Positions 41,126 through 49,453 of a stretch of 64,000 nucleotides of DNA are shown here, piece by piece. Where the stretch lies: NCBI RefSeq assembly GCF_039542035.1, contig NZ_BAABHJ010000008.1, forward strand, positions 372,001-436,000. The letters are read 5' to 3'. Source of the stretch: Actinoallomurus liliacearum. GTDB taxonomy: Bacteria; Actinomycetota; Actinomycetes; Streptosporangiales; Streptosporangiaceae. The number at the start of each line of letters is the position of its first letter. Position 1 is the stretch's first letter. The notes under the pieces were generated by a model that was not told the DNA's origin, searched no databases, and worked only from the letters and a program-made list of their open reading frames with translations. The translations under genes were made by a program, and so were the position numbers.

Positions 41126-41548
41126 TCAGCGGCGCCGATCCGCCGCGTCCACCGACCGCCAGAGCGTGACGTACCAGGGCGGGGTCGGCGGCGGGCGCTT
41201 GCGGGAGGCGTCCTGACCGTTGTTCTGCCCCCCGCCCAGCACCACGTAGCACTTGGCGCCCGGGTCGCACATGTGCAACCGGCGGCGCGCCTCGCGCTTG
41301 ATGTAGGACTCGTCGCCGAGCCGCTGCTTCTGCCGGGAGAGCTGCTCGACCTGCCCCTGCGCCACTCGCTGCTGTACCCGCAGCGATCCGATCTCCCGTC
41401 GCTGGGCGATGTACTCCCGGACGGGATAGGCCAGGCTCAGGGCGATCGCGCAGGCGACGACCGCCAGGATCGCGGCGCGACTCGTCAGATGAGCGCGCCG
41501 CATCTCCTTGGCGTTCCGCTCAGGCGGTCGCCGCTTCTCCTCGGTCAT
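41126..41548 (-). CDS. ftsB: FtsB/DivIC-like septum formation initiator
   Basis: A 140-residue bitopic membrane protein: basic cytoplasmic leader, one helix at about 27-43 (AILAVVACAIALSLAYP), then a coiled coil at 46-90 (REIGSLRVQQRVAQGQVEQLSRQ) and a family ending with KREARRRLHMCDPGAKCYVVL. It joins FtsL and FtsQ in the divisome. Two Cys (about 93 and 99) are unusual and could form a disulfide outside the membrane. Its ATG lies 12 bp after the enolase stop, so they are co-transcribed. Confidence 0.93.
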   Translation of the reverse strand: MTEEKRRPPERNAKEMRRAHLTSRAAILAVVACAIALSLAYPVREYIAQRREIGSLRVQQRVAQGQVEQLSRQKQRLGDESYIKREARRRLHMCDPGAKCYVVLGGGQNNGQDASRKRPPPTPPWYVTLWRSVDAADRRR

Positions 41549-41560
41549 CGGAGCCCGGTC

Positions 41561-42841
41561 TCACTCCCCGTGGAAGCGGGGGAACGCCGACCGGCCGGCG
41601 TACCGCGCGGCGTCGTCGAGGAGCTCCTCGATGCGCAGCAGCTGGTTGTACTTGGCCACCCGGTCGCTCCGGGCCGGGGCACCGGTCTTGATCTGACCGC
41701 TGCCGACGGCGACGGCCAGGTCGGCGATCGTGGTGTCCTCGGTCTCGCCGGAACGGTGGCTCATCATCGTGCGGAAGCCGTTCATGTGCGCGAGGGTCAC
41801 CGCGTCGAGGGTCTCGGTCAGCGTGCCGATCTGGTTGACCTTGACCAGGAGCGCGTTGGCCGCGGCCGAGTCGATGCCGCGCTGCAGACGCTCCGGGTTG
41901 GTGACGAACAGGTCGTCGCCCACGACCTGGACGCGGGAGCCGACGGCCTCGGTGAGCGCCTGCCAGCCCGCCCAGTCCTCCTCCGACAGCGGGTCCTCGA
42001 TGGAGACCAGCGGGTACGCGTCGAGCAGCTCGCCGTAGTAGGTCGCCATCTCCTCGGCGGAGCGCTTGCCGCCCTCGAACGCGTACGTGCCCTCGGAGTG
42101 GAACTCCGTGGCGGCCACGTCCAGGGCGAGCGCGATGTCGGTGCCCGGCTGGAACCCCGCCCGCTGGATCGCCTCAAGGATCAGGTCGAGGGCGTCACGG
42201 TTGCTCGGCAGCTCGGGGGCGAAGCCGCCCTCGTCGCCGAGCCCGGTCGCCAGGCCCCGGCCCTTCAGCACGGCCTTCAGCGCGTGGTACGTCTCCGCGC
42301 CCCAGCGGACGGCCTCACTGAACGTCGACGCGCCGATCGGCGCGATCATGAACTCCTGGATGTCGACGTTGGTGTCGGCGTGGGCGCCGCCGTTGAGGAT
42401 GTTCATCATCGGCACCGGCAGCACGTGGGCGTTCGGCCCGCCGACGTAGCGGAACAGCGGGAGGTCGGCCGACAGAGCCGCGGCCTTCGCCACCGCGAGG
42501 CTGACGCCGAGGATGGCGTTGGCGCCCAGGCGGGACTTGTCGGGGGTCCCGTCGAGGTCGATGAGCGCCTGGTCGATCAGGCGCTGGTCGTCCGCGTCGT
42601 AGCCGAGCAGCTCGGGCGCGATCTCGTCTTCGACGCCCTGCACGGCCTTCTCGACGCCCTTGCCGTTGTACCGCTCCCCGCCGTCGCGGAGCTCGACGGC
42701 CTCGAACTGGCCGGTCGAGGCGCCGCTCGGCACCGCTGCGCGCGCTCCACTGCCGTCGTCGAGCTGCACTTCCACCTCGACCGTGGGGTTACCCCGAGAA
42801 TCGAGGATCTCCCGAGCGTGTACGGCTTCGATCGACGACAC
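41561..42841 (-). CDS. eno: Enolase
   Basis: A 426-residue glycolytic enzyme interconverting 2-phosphoglycerate and phosphoenolpyruvate. Visible: the N-terminal REILDSRGNPTVEVEV, metal ligands in the strands NMNILNGGAHA/SIEDPLSEEDW/VVGDDLFVTNP, catalytic Lys in LLVKVNQIGT and SHRSGETEDTTIADLA. GTG (complement 42839-42841) with GGAG upstream. First gene of the eno-ftsB-DUF501-ppx-udgB series. Upstream lies a 268-bp gap with the ssuA promoter in the opposite direction. Confidence 0.97.
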   Translation of the reverse strand: MSSIEAVHAREILDSRGNPTVEVEVQLDDGSGARAAVPSGASTGQFEAVELRDGGERYNGKGVEKAVQGVEDEIAPELLGYDADDQRLIDQALIDLDGTPDKSRLGANAILGVSLAVAKAAALSADLPLFRYVGGPNAHVLPVPMMNILNGGAHADTNVDIQEFMIAPIGASTFSEAVRWGAETYHALKAVLKGRGLATGLGDEGGFAPELPSNRDALDLILEAIQRAGFQPGTDIALALDVAATEFHSEGTYAFEGGKRSAEEMATYYGELLDAYPLVSIEDPLSEEDWAGWQALTEAVGSRVQVVGDDLFVTNPERLQRGIDSAAANALLVKVNQIGTLTETLDAVTLAHMNGFRTMMSHRSGETEDTTIADLAVAVGSGQIKTGAPARSDRVAKYNQLLRIEELLDDAARYAGRSAFPRFHGE

Positions 42842-43034
42842 TTGAGCTCCTTGTGATCACTATCGGACCTTTCGCCCCTGAGCCTAGTCGCCCGGGGCCT
42901 GACGGCCGCGCAACGCCACCCCCCTTCCGCGATGCGGGCCGTCCGGGGCCTCTGACGGCCGGATCAGGCCACCGGCCGTCCATCTGCAGCCCCTTCGTCC
43001 CGTAGTCAACCGGTTACACCCGCATTCCGGCTAC

Positions 43035-43064
43035 TTGACGCTTCCTTCGAATCCCTTGTCTACT
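43035..43064 (+). promoter_or_regulatory. Possible promoter of the sulfonate transporter operon
   Basis: TTGACG at 43035-43040, and TCTACT at 43059-43064 after an 18-bp spacer, about 45 bp upstream of the transporter start. The -35 is good; the -10 matches weakly. The surrounding 42842-43034 shows only GC-rich repeats of GACGGCC-type and no gene. Confidence 0.35.
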
Positions 43065-43109
43065 TAAGCGACCAATCACACCTGTTCGATAGACATAGTG
43101 GAGTTGCCC

Positions 43110-44153
43110 ATGAAACCGCGGCTCGCGGCCTTCGGCCTTGCCATCATCGTCGGCACCGGGCTGCTCACCGCGTGCGGCGGTGGCGACGACGCCAAGGCGT
43201 CCTCCGGCGCCGACGACACCGTCGTCCGGCTCGGCTTCTTCCCGAACATCACGCACGCCACGGCGCTCGTCGGCATACAGAAGGGCATCTTCACCAAGCA
43301 CCTCGGCAAGGCCCCGAAGACGCTCACCTTCAACGCCGGCCCGGCCGCTACCGAGGCGGTCTTCTCCGGCGCGGTCGACGCGACGTACGTCGGCCCCAAC
43401 CCGGCCATCAACGCCTTCGTGAAGTCGCACGGCCAGGCCATCAAGATCATCGCTGGCGCGGCCAGCGGCGGCGCCGCCCTGATCGTCAAGCCGTCCATCA
43501 CGTCGGCGGCCGATCTGCGCGGCAAGAAGATCGCCACCCCGCAGCTCGGCAACACCCAGGACGTGGCCCTCCGCTACTGGCTGAAGCAGCAGGGTCTCAA
43601 GACGGACAAGGCCGGCGGCGGCGACGTCCACGTCGTCCCCCAGGACAACTCCCAGACCCTCCAGGCGTTCGCGCAGGGCCAGATCGACGGCGCGTGGGTG
43701 CCGGAGCCGTACGCCTCCCGGCTCATCCTGGAGAGCAAGGGCAAGAAGCTCGTCGACGAGGCGTCGCTGTGGCCCGGCGGCAAGTTCGTCATCACGAACC
43801 TGATCGTGCGGACCGAGTTCCTCAAGAAGCACCCCGCCCTCGTGAAGAAGCTGCTCGAGGCGCAGGTCGAGGCGACCGACTACATCAACTCCGACAAGGC
43901 CGGCGCCGAGCAGGCCGCCAACACGGAGCTGGGGTCGCTGACCGGCAAGCCGCTCAAGCAGGCCGCCCTCGACGCGACGTTCAAGAACGTCACGTTCACC
44001 AACGACCCGATCGCCTCGTCGCTGCAGGCCAGCGCCCAGCACGCCGAGGCGGTCGGCCTGCTCGACCACGTCGACCTGAAGGGCATCTACGACCTCGGCC
44101 CGCTCAACGAGGTCCTCAAGGCCAAGGGCGAACCGGCGGTGAGCGACTCGTGA
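43110..44153 (+). CDS. ABC transporter substrate-binding lipoprotein (aliphatic sulfonate/taurine type)
   Basis: A 347-residue lipoprotein with lipobox LLTAC (Cys about 21) and the NMT1/SsuA fold: VVRLGFFPNITHATALVGIQKG, AGPAATEAVFSGAVDATYVGPNPAI, SAADLRGKKIATPQLGNTQDVALRYWL and IDGAWVPEPYASRLI. It should bind sulfonates, taurine, nitrate-like ions or thiamine precursors; sulfonate is favoured by family resemblance. ATG 43110 behind GGAG; four codons upstream are excluded. First of three genes, with ATPase 27 bp downstream. No desulfonating monooxygenase is next to it. Confidence 0.9.
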   Translation: MKPRLAAFGLAIIVGTGLLTACGGGDDAKASSGADDTVVRLGFFPNITHATALVGIQKGIFTKHLGKAPKTLTFNAGPAATEAVFSGAVDATYVGPNPAINAFVKSHGQAIKIIAGAASGGAALIVKPSITSAADLRGKKIATPQLGNTQDVALRYWLKQQGLKTDKAGGGDVHVVPQDNSQTLQAFAQGQIDGAWVPEPYASRLILESKGKKLVDEASLWPGGKFVITNLIVRTEFLKKHPALVKKLLEAQVEATDYINSDKAGAEQAANTELGSLTGKPLKQAALDATFKNVTFTNDPIASSLQASAQHAEAVGLLDHVDLKGIYDLGPLNEVLKAKGEPAVSDS

Positions 44154-44180
44154 CCCGCCCGCTGGGCTGAGGGAGAAGAA

Positions 44181-44960
44181 ATGGCTGTCACAACGAGGGA
44201 ACCGGAGCGGGCGACCGCCCCTCCGGTGCGGATCGACGGCGTCTCCAAGGCGTACGGGACCGGCGGCGGCGCGCTCCTGGCGCTCGACAAGGTGTCGCTG
44301 TCGGTCGATCCGGGAGAGTTCGTCTGCATCCTGGGCGCGTCAGGGTGCGGCAAGAGCACACTGCTGTCGATCGTCGCCGGGCTGGACCGGCCGACGCTCG
44401 GCACGGTCGACGTCGGCGGCGCGCGGGTGGGCCTGATGTTCCAGGAGCCCGCGCTCTTCCCCTGGCTGACCGTCGCCGGCAACGTCGAGCTGGCCCTGCG
44501 CACGCGGGGCGTGCCGAAGGCCGAACGCCGGCGGCGCGCCGCCGACCTGCTGGCGGCCGTGCACCTGGAGGGCTTCGGCCGCAAGCGCCCCCACCAGCTC
44601 TCCGGCGGGATGCGCCAGCGCGTCGCCATCGCCCGGGCCCTCGCCCAGGACAGCGACGTGCTGCTGATGGACGAGCCGTTCGGCGCGCTGGACGCGATGA
44701 CCCGCGACCTGCTCCACGACGAGCTGGAGCGCATCTGGTCCGAGCGTTCCCTCACCGTGCTGTTCGTGACGCACAACGTGCGCGAGGCCGTACGCCTCGG
44801 CGACCGCGTCGTCCTGCTGTCCAGCCGTCCCGGCCGCGTCGTCGAGGAGTTCCCCGTGCCGCTGGACCGGCCGCGGCGCATCGACGACGGCGAGGTCGCC
44901 GCGTTGGCGGGACAGATCACCGATCGGCTCCGTGCGGAGGTGGGGCGTCATGGATCGTGA
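44181..44960 (+). CDS. ABC transporter ATP-binding protein (SsuB/TauB type)
   Basis: A 259-residue ATPase: Walker A GASGCGKST (52-60), Q-loop FQEPALFPW, signature LSGGMRQRVAIARAL, Walker B VLLMDEPFGALD and H-loop FVTHNVREAV. These match the nitrate/sulfonate/taurine importer class. Its last 11 bp overlap the permease gene, so translation is coupled. A short N-terminal tail (MAVTTREPERATAPP) precedes the fold. Confidence 0.93.
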   Translation: MAVTTREPERATAPPVRIDGVSKAYGTGGGALLALDKVSLSVDPGEFVCILGASGCGKSTLLSIVAGLDRPTLGTVDVGGARVGLMFQEPALFPWLTVAGNVELALRTRGVPKAERRRRAADLLAAVHLEGFGRKRPHQLSGGMRQRVAIARALAQDSDVLLMDEPFGALDAMTRDLLHDELERIWSERSLTVLFVTHNVREAVRLGDRVVLLSSRPGRVVEEFPVPLDRPRRIDDGEVAALAGQITDRLRAEVGRHGS

Positions 44961-45834
44961 GTCGGTCGAGCCGGGCACGTCGGCGACGAACGTGCTCGAG
45001 CGTCAGATCGCGGGCCTGGACGCGCTGGAGATGGCGAATCGCGCACGCCCCGGCCTGCTGCGGCGGATCTGGGCGTCGGCGTGGCCGGTGCTCGCCGCGA
45101 TCGCCATCGCGATCGGCGTCTGGGAGATCGTCGTGCTCAGCGGCTGGAAGCCGACGTACGTCCTGCCCGGCCCGGCGCAGGTCTTCCCGCAGCTGGGCCG
45201 GGACCTGAGCGAGTCGTCGTTCTGGGCGGGGCTGGGCCTGACCATGCGCCGCGCGGTGATCGGCTTCGCGCTGGCGATCGTCGTCGGGGCCGCGATCGGG
45301 GCGGTCGTGTCGCGGGTGCGGTTCCTGCGGGTGGCGTTCGGCTCGCTGATCACCGGGTTGCAGACGATGCCGTCGATCGCCTGGTTCCCGCTCGCCATCC
45401 TGCTGTTCCAGCTCAGCGAGAGCGCGATCCTGTTCGTCATCGTGCTCGGCGCGGCCCCGTCGATCGCCAACGGCCTGATCGCCGGCGTCGACTACACCCC
45501 GCCGATCCTGCTGCGGGCGGGGAAGATCCTGGGACTGCGCGGACTGGCGCTGTACCGGCACCTCATCCTGCCCGCGTCGCTCCCGGCCTTCGTGACGGGG
45601 CTCAAGCAGGGATGGGCGTTCGCCTGGCGCAGCCTGATGGCGGGCGAGCTCCTCGTGATCATCGGGCACCACACGTCGCTCGGCGTCCGCCTGGAGTACG
45701 CCCGGGAGAACATCGACGCGCCGGACATGATCGCCATCATGATCATGATCCTGGTCATCGGCATCGTGATCGACCGGCTCTTCTCCGCCGCCGACCGCAC
45801 CCTCCGCCGCCGCCGCGGCCTCGACCCCTCCTGA
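44950..45834 (+). CDS. ABC transporter permease (SsuC/TauC type)
   Basis: A 294-residue permease with six predicted helices; the EAA loop reads LRGLALYRHLILPASLPAFVTGLKQGWAFAWR split over the fourth cytoplasmic loop and is typical of SsuC. ATG 44950 with GGAGG 9 nt upstream; the ORF's upstream GTG is not needed. The first 45 residues are a polar cytoplasmic extension. Together the three genes make a complete importer. Confidence 0.93.
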   Translation: MDRESVEPGTSATNVLERQIAGLDALEMANRARPGLLRRIWASAWPVLAAIAIAIGVWEIVVLSGWKPTYVLPGPAQVFPQLGRDLSESSFWAGLGLTMRRAVIGFALAIVVGAAIGAVVSRVRFLRVAFGSLITGLQTMPSIAWFPLAILLFQLSESAILFVIVLGAAPSIANGLIAGVDYTPPILLRAGKILGLRGLALYRHLILPASLPAFVTGLKQGWAFAWRSLMAGELLVIIGHHTSLGVRLEYARENIDAPDMIAIMIMILVIGIVIDRLFSAADRTLRRRRGLDPS

Positions 45835-45962
45835 GGAACCGATCACCCGGACGGCCTGAACCGGCCAAAGGCTTTCAGGGGGCGGATCGTCCATTCCGTA
45901 TGGGCCGTATCCGTGACATCGTCCAGCCCGTAACCACGGCCTCGATCAAGAGGAGGCACGCC

Positions 45963-47696
45963 GTGCGGGCTCGTGTCATCGGCGCGATCGGTGCGATGCT
46001 GCTGACGATGGGCGGAACGGTCGCCGCGGCCGACCCGGATCCGCCGCTGCGGTTCGCCTTGTCGTTCCCGTCGTCGCTGCGTCAGGACGCGGCGGACGGC
46101 CGCGCGTACGTCGTCATCTCGCGCAAGGTCACGCCGGAGCCGCGGGAGCAGATCGACATCACCGGCGGCGTGCCGTTCTGGGGGCAGGACGTCGACGGGC
46201 TACGGCCCGGGCGTACGGCGTATGTGGACGGGCGGGCGTACGGCTATCCCCTGGAGCGACTGCGCGACCTGCCGTCCGGGCGCTACACCGTGCAGGCGTT
46301 CTTCAACGTCTACACGACGTTCCACCGCTCGGACGGCTCGACGGTGAAGCTCCACATGCCGTGCGGGGACGGGCAGGACCTGTTCAACTCGCCCGGGAAC
46401 ATGTACGGCACGCCGCAGACGATCGATCTCGCGCCCCGGCGATCGGGCACGATCCGGCTGAACCTGGACCACGTGATCACGCCCGCGCAACCCGTTCCCG
46501 CCGGTGGTACGTGCCAGCAGGGCAACCCGGCGGACACCGCGCACGTCAAGCACATGAAGATCCTCAGCCCGTCCCTGTCGAAGTTCTGGGGACGGCCGAT
46601 GTACGTCGGCGCGAACGTGCTGCTGCCCGCCGGCTACGACGCGGCCGACGACAAGCGCTACCCGGTGGAGTACCACTTCGCGCACTTCACGACCGGCGCG
46701 CCGCACGGCTTCCGCGAGGACCAGGGCAACGCGTTCTCCAAGTGGTGGATGTCGGACAGCGCTCCGCGTTTCATCAGCGTCGAGGTCCGCGAGGAGAACC
46801 CGTTCTACGACTCCTCGTACGTGGTGAACTCGGCCAACCTCGGCCCATACGGCGATGCCACCACCAAGGAGCTGATCCCCGCGATCGACGCCGGCTTCCG
46901 GACCATCGCCGCACCGTGGGCGCGGGTCACCTCGGGCGGTTCCACGGGCGGGTGGGAGGCGCTCGCGAGCGAGGTCTTCTACCCGGACGTCTACGGCGGA
47001 ACGTTCGCCGGATATCCGGACCCGGTCGACTTCCACCGCCATCAGATCGTCAACGTGTACGGCGACGCGAACGCCTACGACACCGTCCGCGAGTGGGATC
47101 GCACGCCCCGCCCGGACAGCCGCGACGTCGCCGGTGACACGAACTACGTCATGGCCCAAGAGAACCTGTGGGAGCTGGCCCGGGGCGACCGTGACCGCTC
47201 GGGCGGCGCATGGGCGATCTGGGAGGCGGTGTACGGCCCTCAGGGCCGGGACGGCTACCCGGCGCTCGCCTGGGACAAGCGGACCGGCGTGATCGATCCC
47301 GCGGTGACCGCCCGGTGGAGGCCGATGGACCTGAGCGCGAAGCTCGCCGCCGAATGGCCGGCGCTCGGGCCGAAGCTCCAGGGCCGGATCTACGTCTACG
47401 TCGGCGACACCGACACGTACTTCCTCAACGACGCGGTGCAGTTGCTGCAGCAGACCCTCGACGCGCGTACGAACCCGACCGCGGACGCGACGTTCGTCTA
47501 CGGCCGGGCCAAGCAGCACGGCTGGTCGCCGTACAGCGCGCAGGAGTGGTTCTCGGTCTACGCCGACTACATCGCCCGGCACGCGCCGAAGGGCACCGAC
47601 ACCAGCGCCTGGAGAGGACCGGCCGTCAAGGCCCGGCTGAGCCCCTCCGGCGGCGTGATCATGCCGCCGGAGAAGTCGGTCGGCCTCCCCCGCTGA
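45963..47696 (+). CDS. Secreted putative esterase/hydrolase, two-domain
   Basis: A 577-residue exported protein. The signal peptide (RARVIGAIGAMLLTMGGTVAAAD) ends near residue 25. An N-terminal beta-sandwich (to about 205; FALSFPSSLRQDAADGRAYVVISRK) precedes an esterase-D-like alpha/beta hydrolase domain with nucleophile elbow SGGSTGGWEA, then YVYVGDTDTYFLN and GRAKQHGWSPY offering acid and His. A polyhydroxybutyrate-like or carbohydrate-ester role is possible, not shown. GTG 45963 has AGGAGG 6 nt upstream; the ORF reading 290 codons further upstream is antisense-type over the ABC permease. Strong terminator follows. Confidence 0.85.
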   Translation: MRARVIGAIGAMLLTMGGTVAAADPDPPLRFALSFPSSLRQDAADGRAYVVISRKVTPEPREQIDITGGVPFWGQDVDGLRPGRTAYVDGRAYGYPLERLRDLPSGRYTVQAFFNVYTTFHRSDGSTVKLHMPCGDGQDLFNSPGNMYGTPQTIDLAPRRSGTIRLNLDHVITPAQPVPAGGTCQQGNPADTAHVKHMKILSPSLSKFWGRPMYVGANVLLPAGYDAADDKRYPVEYHFAHFTTGAPHGFREDQGNAFSKWWMSDSAPRFISVEVREENPFYDSSYVVNSANLGPYGDATTKELIPAIDAGFRTIAAPWARVTSGGSTGGWEALASEVFYPDVYGGTFAGYPDPVDFHRHQIVNVYGDANAYDTVREWDRTPRPDSRDVAGDTNYVMAQENLWELARGDRDRSGGAWAIWEAVYGPQGRDGYPALAWDKRTGVIDPAVTARWRPMDLSAKLAAEWPALGPKLQGRIYVYVGDTDTYFLNDAVQLLQQTLDARTNPTADATFVYGRAKQHGWSPYSAQEWFSVYADYIARHAPKGTDTSAWRGPAVKARLSPSGGVIMPPEKSVGLPR

Positions 47697-47709
47697 CCCC
47701 GCACACGAA

Positions 47710-47746
47710 CCGGCCCCGCATCGGAGAGGATCCGATGCGGGGCCGG
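47710..47746. terminator. Bidirectional terminator, 16-bp stem
   Basis: A perfect 16-bp stem (47710-47725 with 47731-47746) and GAGGA loop separates the esterase gene from the convergent MFS gene. Confidence 0.9.
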
Positions 47747-47777
47747 GCGTCGTCAGACCGAAGCGGGCCGGACGGGG

Positions 47778-49298
47778 TCAGATGGCCGGGGCGGGGCCGG
47801 GGCCGGGCTCGAGGTCGTCGAGCCGCTCGGCGAGGGTCTCCGGCACCTTCTTGGCCGCGCTGAGCGGGGCGGCGATGTCCTCCAGCGAGACCTGCTCGCA
47901 TTTGACGCCGAAGATCGCCGCGATGATCCCCGCGAAGCCCATGACGCCCGCCGCGATGAGGTAGGCGATGAACAGCTTGCCGCGGTCCGGGTGGTCCTGG
48001 TCGCCGATCAGGGCACCGAAGATCGTCGGGCCGAGGGACCCGAAGATCTGCGCGATGGCGAAGAACAGCGCGATCGCCTGGGAGCGCAGCTCCATCGGGA
48101 AGATCTCGCTGACCGTCAGGTAGCCCGAGCTGGCCGCGGCCGAGGCGATGAAGAAGATCACCGTCCAGAGCACCGTCTGCGTGAAGGCCGTCAGCGACCC
48201 GATCTTGAAGAGGTAGCCGCTGACCGCCAGGAGCGCGCCGGACACGAGGTACGTTCCGGCGATCATCTGCTTGCGGCCGACCGTGTCGAACAGCCGTCCG
48301 ATGAGCAGCGGGCCGAGGAGGTTGCCGGCCGCGAAGGCGAAGAAGTACTTCGCCACCTCGTGGTCGGACACCCCGTAGAAGTGCTTGAGCACCAGGCCGT
48401 ACGTGAAGAAGATCGCGTTGTAGAGGAACGACTGGCTGATCATCAGCGTGGCGCCGAGCAGCGACCGCGAGGGGTAGTCCCGGAACAGCGTCTTCGCGAC
48501 CTGGGCGAACGAGACGCTCTCCTGCGGGCGCACCTCGACGTACCGCTCGGGGTCGACCGGCTCCAGGGTGCGTCCGGACGCCTCGACCTCGCGTTCGATC
48601 AGCGCGACGGTCTTCTCCGCCTCTTCGGCCTGCCCGTGCGCCAGTTGCCAGCGGGGGCTCTCGGGGAGCGTGCGCCGCAGCCCCCAGATCGCCACGCCGA
48701 TCACCGGGCCGATGAAGAAGCCGACCCGCCAGCCGATGTTGTCGGCGAGCAGGCTGTGGTTGAGCAGGGCGTACTCGCTGAGCGACGCGACGATCGCGCC
48801 GAACCAGTACGTTCCGCTGACCGCCAGGTCGACGCGACCGCGGAAGCGCGCCGGGATCAGTTCGTCGATCGCGGAGTGGATCGCCGCGTACTCACCGCCG
48901 ATGCCCATTCCGGCGATGAACCGGAGCAGGAGGAAGCTGCCGTAGTTGAACGAGAAGGCGGTCAGCCCGTTGGCGACCAGGTAGAGCGCGAGGGTGGCGA
49001 CGAACAGCCGGCGACGCCCGAGGCGGTCGGACAGCCGGCCGAAGATCAGCGCGCCGAACACTTCACCGATCAGGTAGATCGTCGCCGAGAATCCGACATT
49101 CTGGGAGCTGAGGTGCAGCGTGCCGGAGTGCTGCAGGACCGGTCCCACGATGCTGGCGATCTGGATCTCCAGCCCGTCCAGCACCCAGGCCACGCCGAGG
49201 GCGGCGATCATCCGGGTGTGGAAGCGGGACCAGGGCAGTCGATCGATCCGCGCGGGTACGAGGCTTCGCACGGTGGGCTGGTGCGGGGGAGCGCCCAC
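47778..49298 (-). CDS. MFS transporter, sugar/aromatic-acid porter family
   Basis: A 506-residue 12-helix transporter: GRLSDRLGRRRLF between helices 2 and 3, RFIAGMGIGGEYAAIHSAIDELIPARFRGR, a long central loop with PESPRWQL, and GRLFDTVGRKQM at the equivalent second-half position. The GGEYAAIHSAIDE signature and PESPRW place it in the metabolite:H+ symporter/aromatic acid group; the substrate is undefined. GTG (complement 49296-49298) follows AAAGGAGA. A palindromic operator lies about 110 bp upstream. Confidence 0.9.
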   Translation of the reverse strand: MGAPPHQPTVRSLVPARIDRLPWSRFHTRMIAALGVAWVLDGLEIQIASIVGPVLQHSGTLHLSSQNVGFSATIYLIGEVFGALIFGRLSDRLGRRRLFVATLALYLVANGLTAFSFNYGSFLLLRFIAGMGIGGEYAAIHSAIDELIPARFRGRVDLAVSGTYWFGAIVASLSEYALLNHSLLADNIGWRVGFFIGPVIGVAIWGLRRTLPESPRWQLAHGQAEEAEKTVALIEREVEASGRTLEPVDPERYVEVRPQESVSFAQVAKTLFRDYPSRSLLGATLMISQSFLYNAIFFTYGLVLKHFYGVSDHEVAKYFFAFAAGNLLGPLLIGRLFDTVGRKQMIAGTYLVSGALLAVSGYLFKIGSLTAFTQTVLWTVIFFIASAAASSGYLTVSEIFPMELRSQAIALFFAIAQIFGSLGPTIFGALIGDQDHPDRGKLFIAYLIAAGVMGFAGIIAAIFGVKCEQVSLEDIAAPLSAAKKVPETLAERLDDLEPGPGPAPAI

Positions 49299-49408
49299 GT
49301 CGTCTCCTTTGCCGTGTGGTTGCGTACCGTCAGGATGCGCTTACGTTAGAAAGCCCCTGCCGCACGGTGAAGGGATCATGGACAGATCTGAGGTTCAGGG
49401 CGTGGTTC

Positions 49409-49427
49409 ATAGCGAAATGTCCGCTAT
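49409..49427. promoter_or_regulatory. Palindrome ATAGCG-n7-CGCTAT upstream of the MFS gene
   Basis: Perfect 6-bp arms with a 7-bp spacer, 111 bp upstream of the MFS start and about 27 bp beyond the PBP stop. It has the size of an operator for a GntR-, IclR- or TetR-type repressor. No such gene adjoins. The nearby 17-codon open frame on the plus strand at 49378-49431 is not convincing as a gene. Confidence 0.45.
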
Positions 49428-49453
49428 CTGAGTGACCGGCGCGTGACGCCGGG

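Noticed and set aside
45081..45962. N-terminal extension of the secreted esterase frame
   Set aside because: It overlaps the ABC permease in another frame; the esterase has its own ribosome site and signal peptide from 45963.
49378..49431. 17-codon plus-strand open frame (MDRSEVQGVVHSEMSAI)
   Set aside because: It has no ribosome site, is very short, and covers the palindromic operator of the MFS gene.
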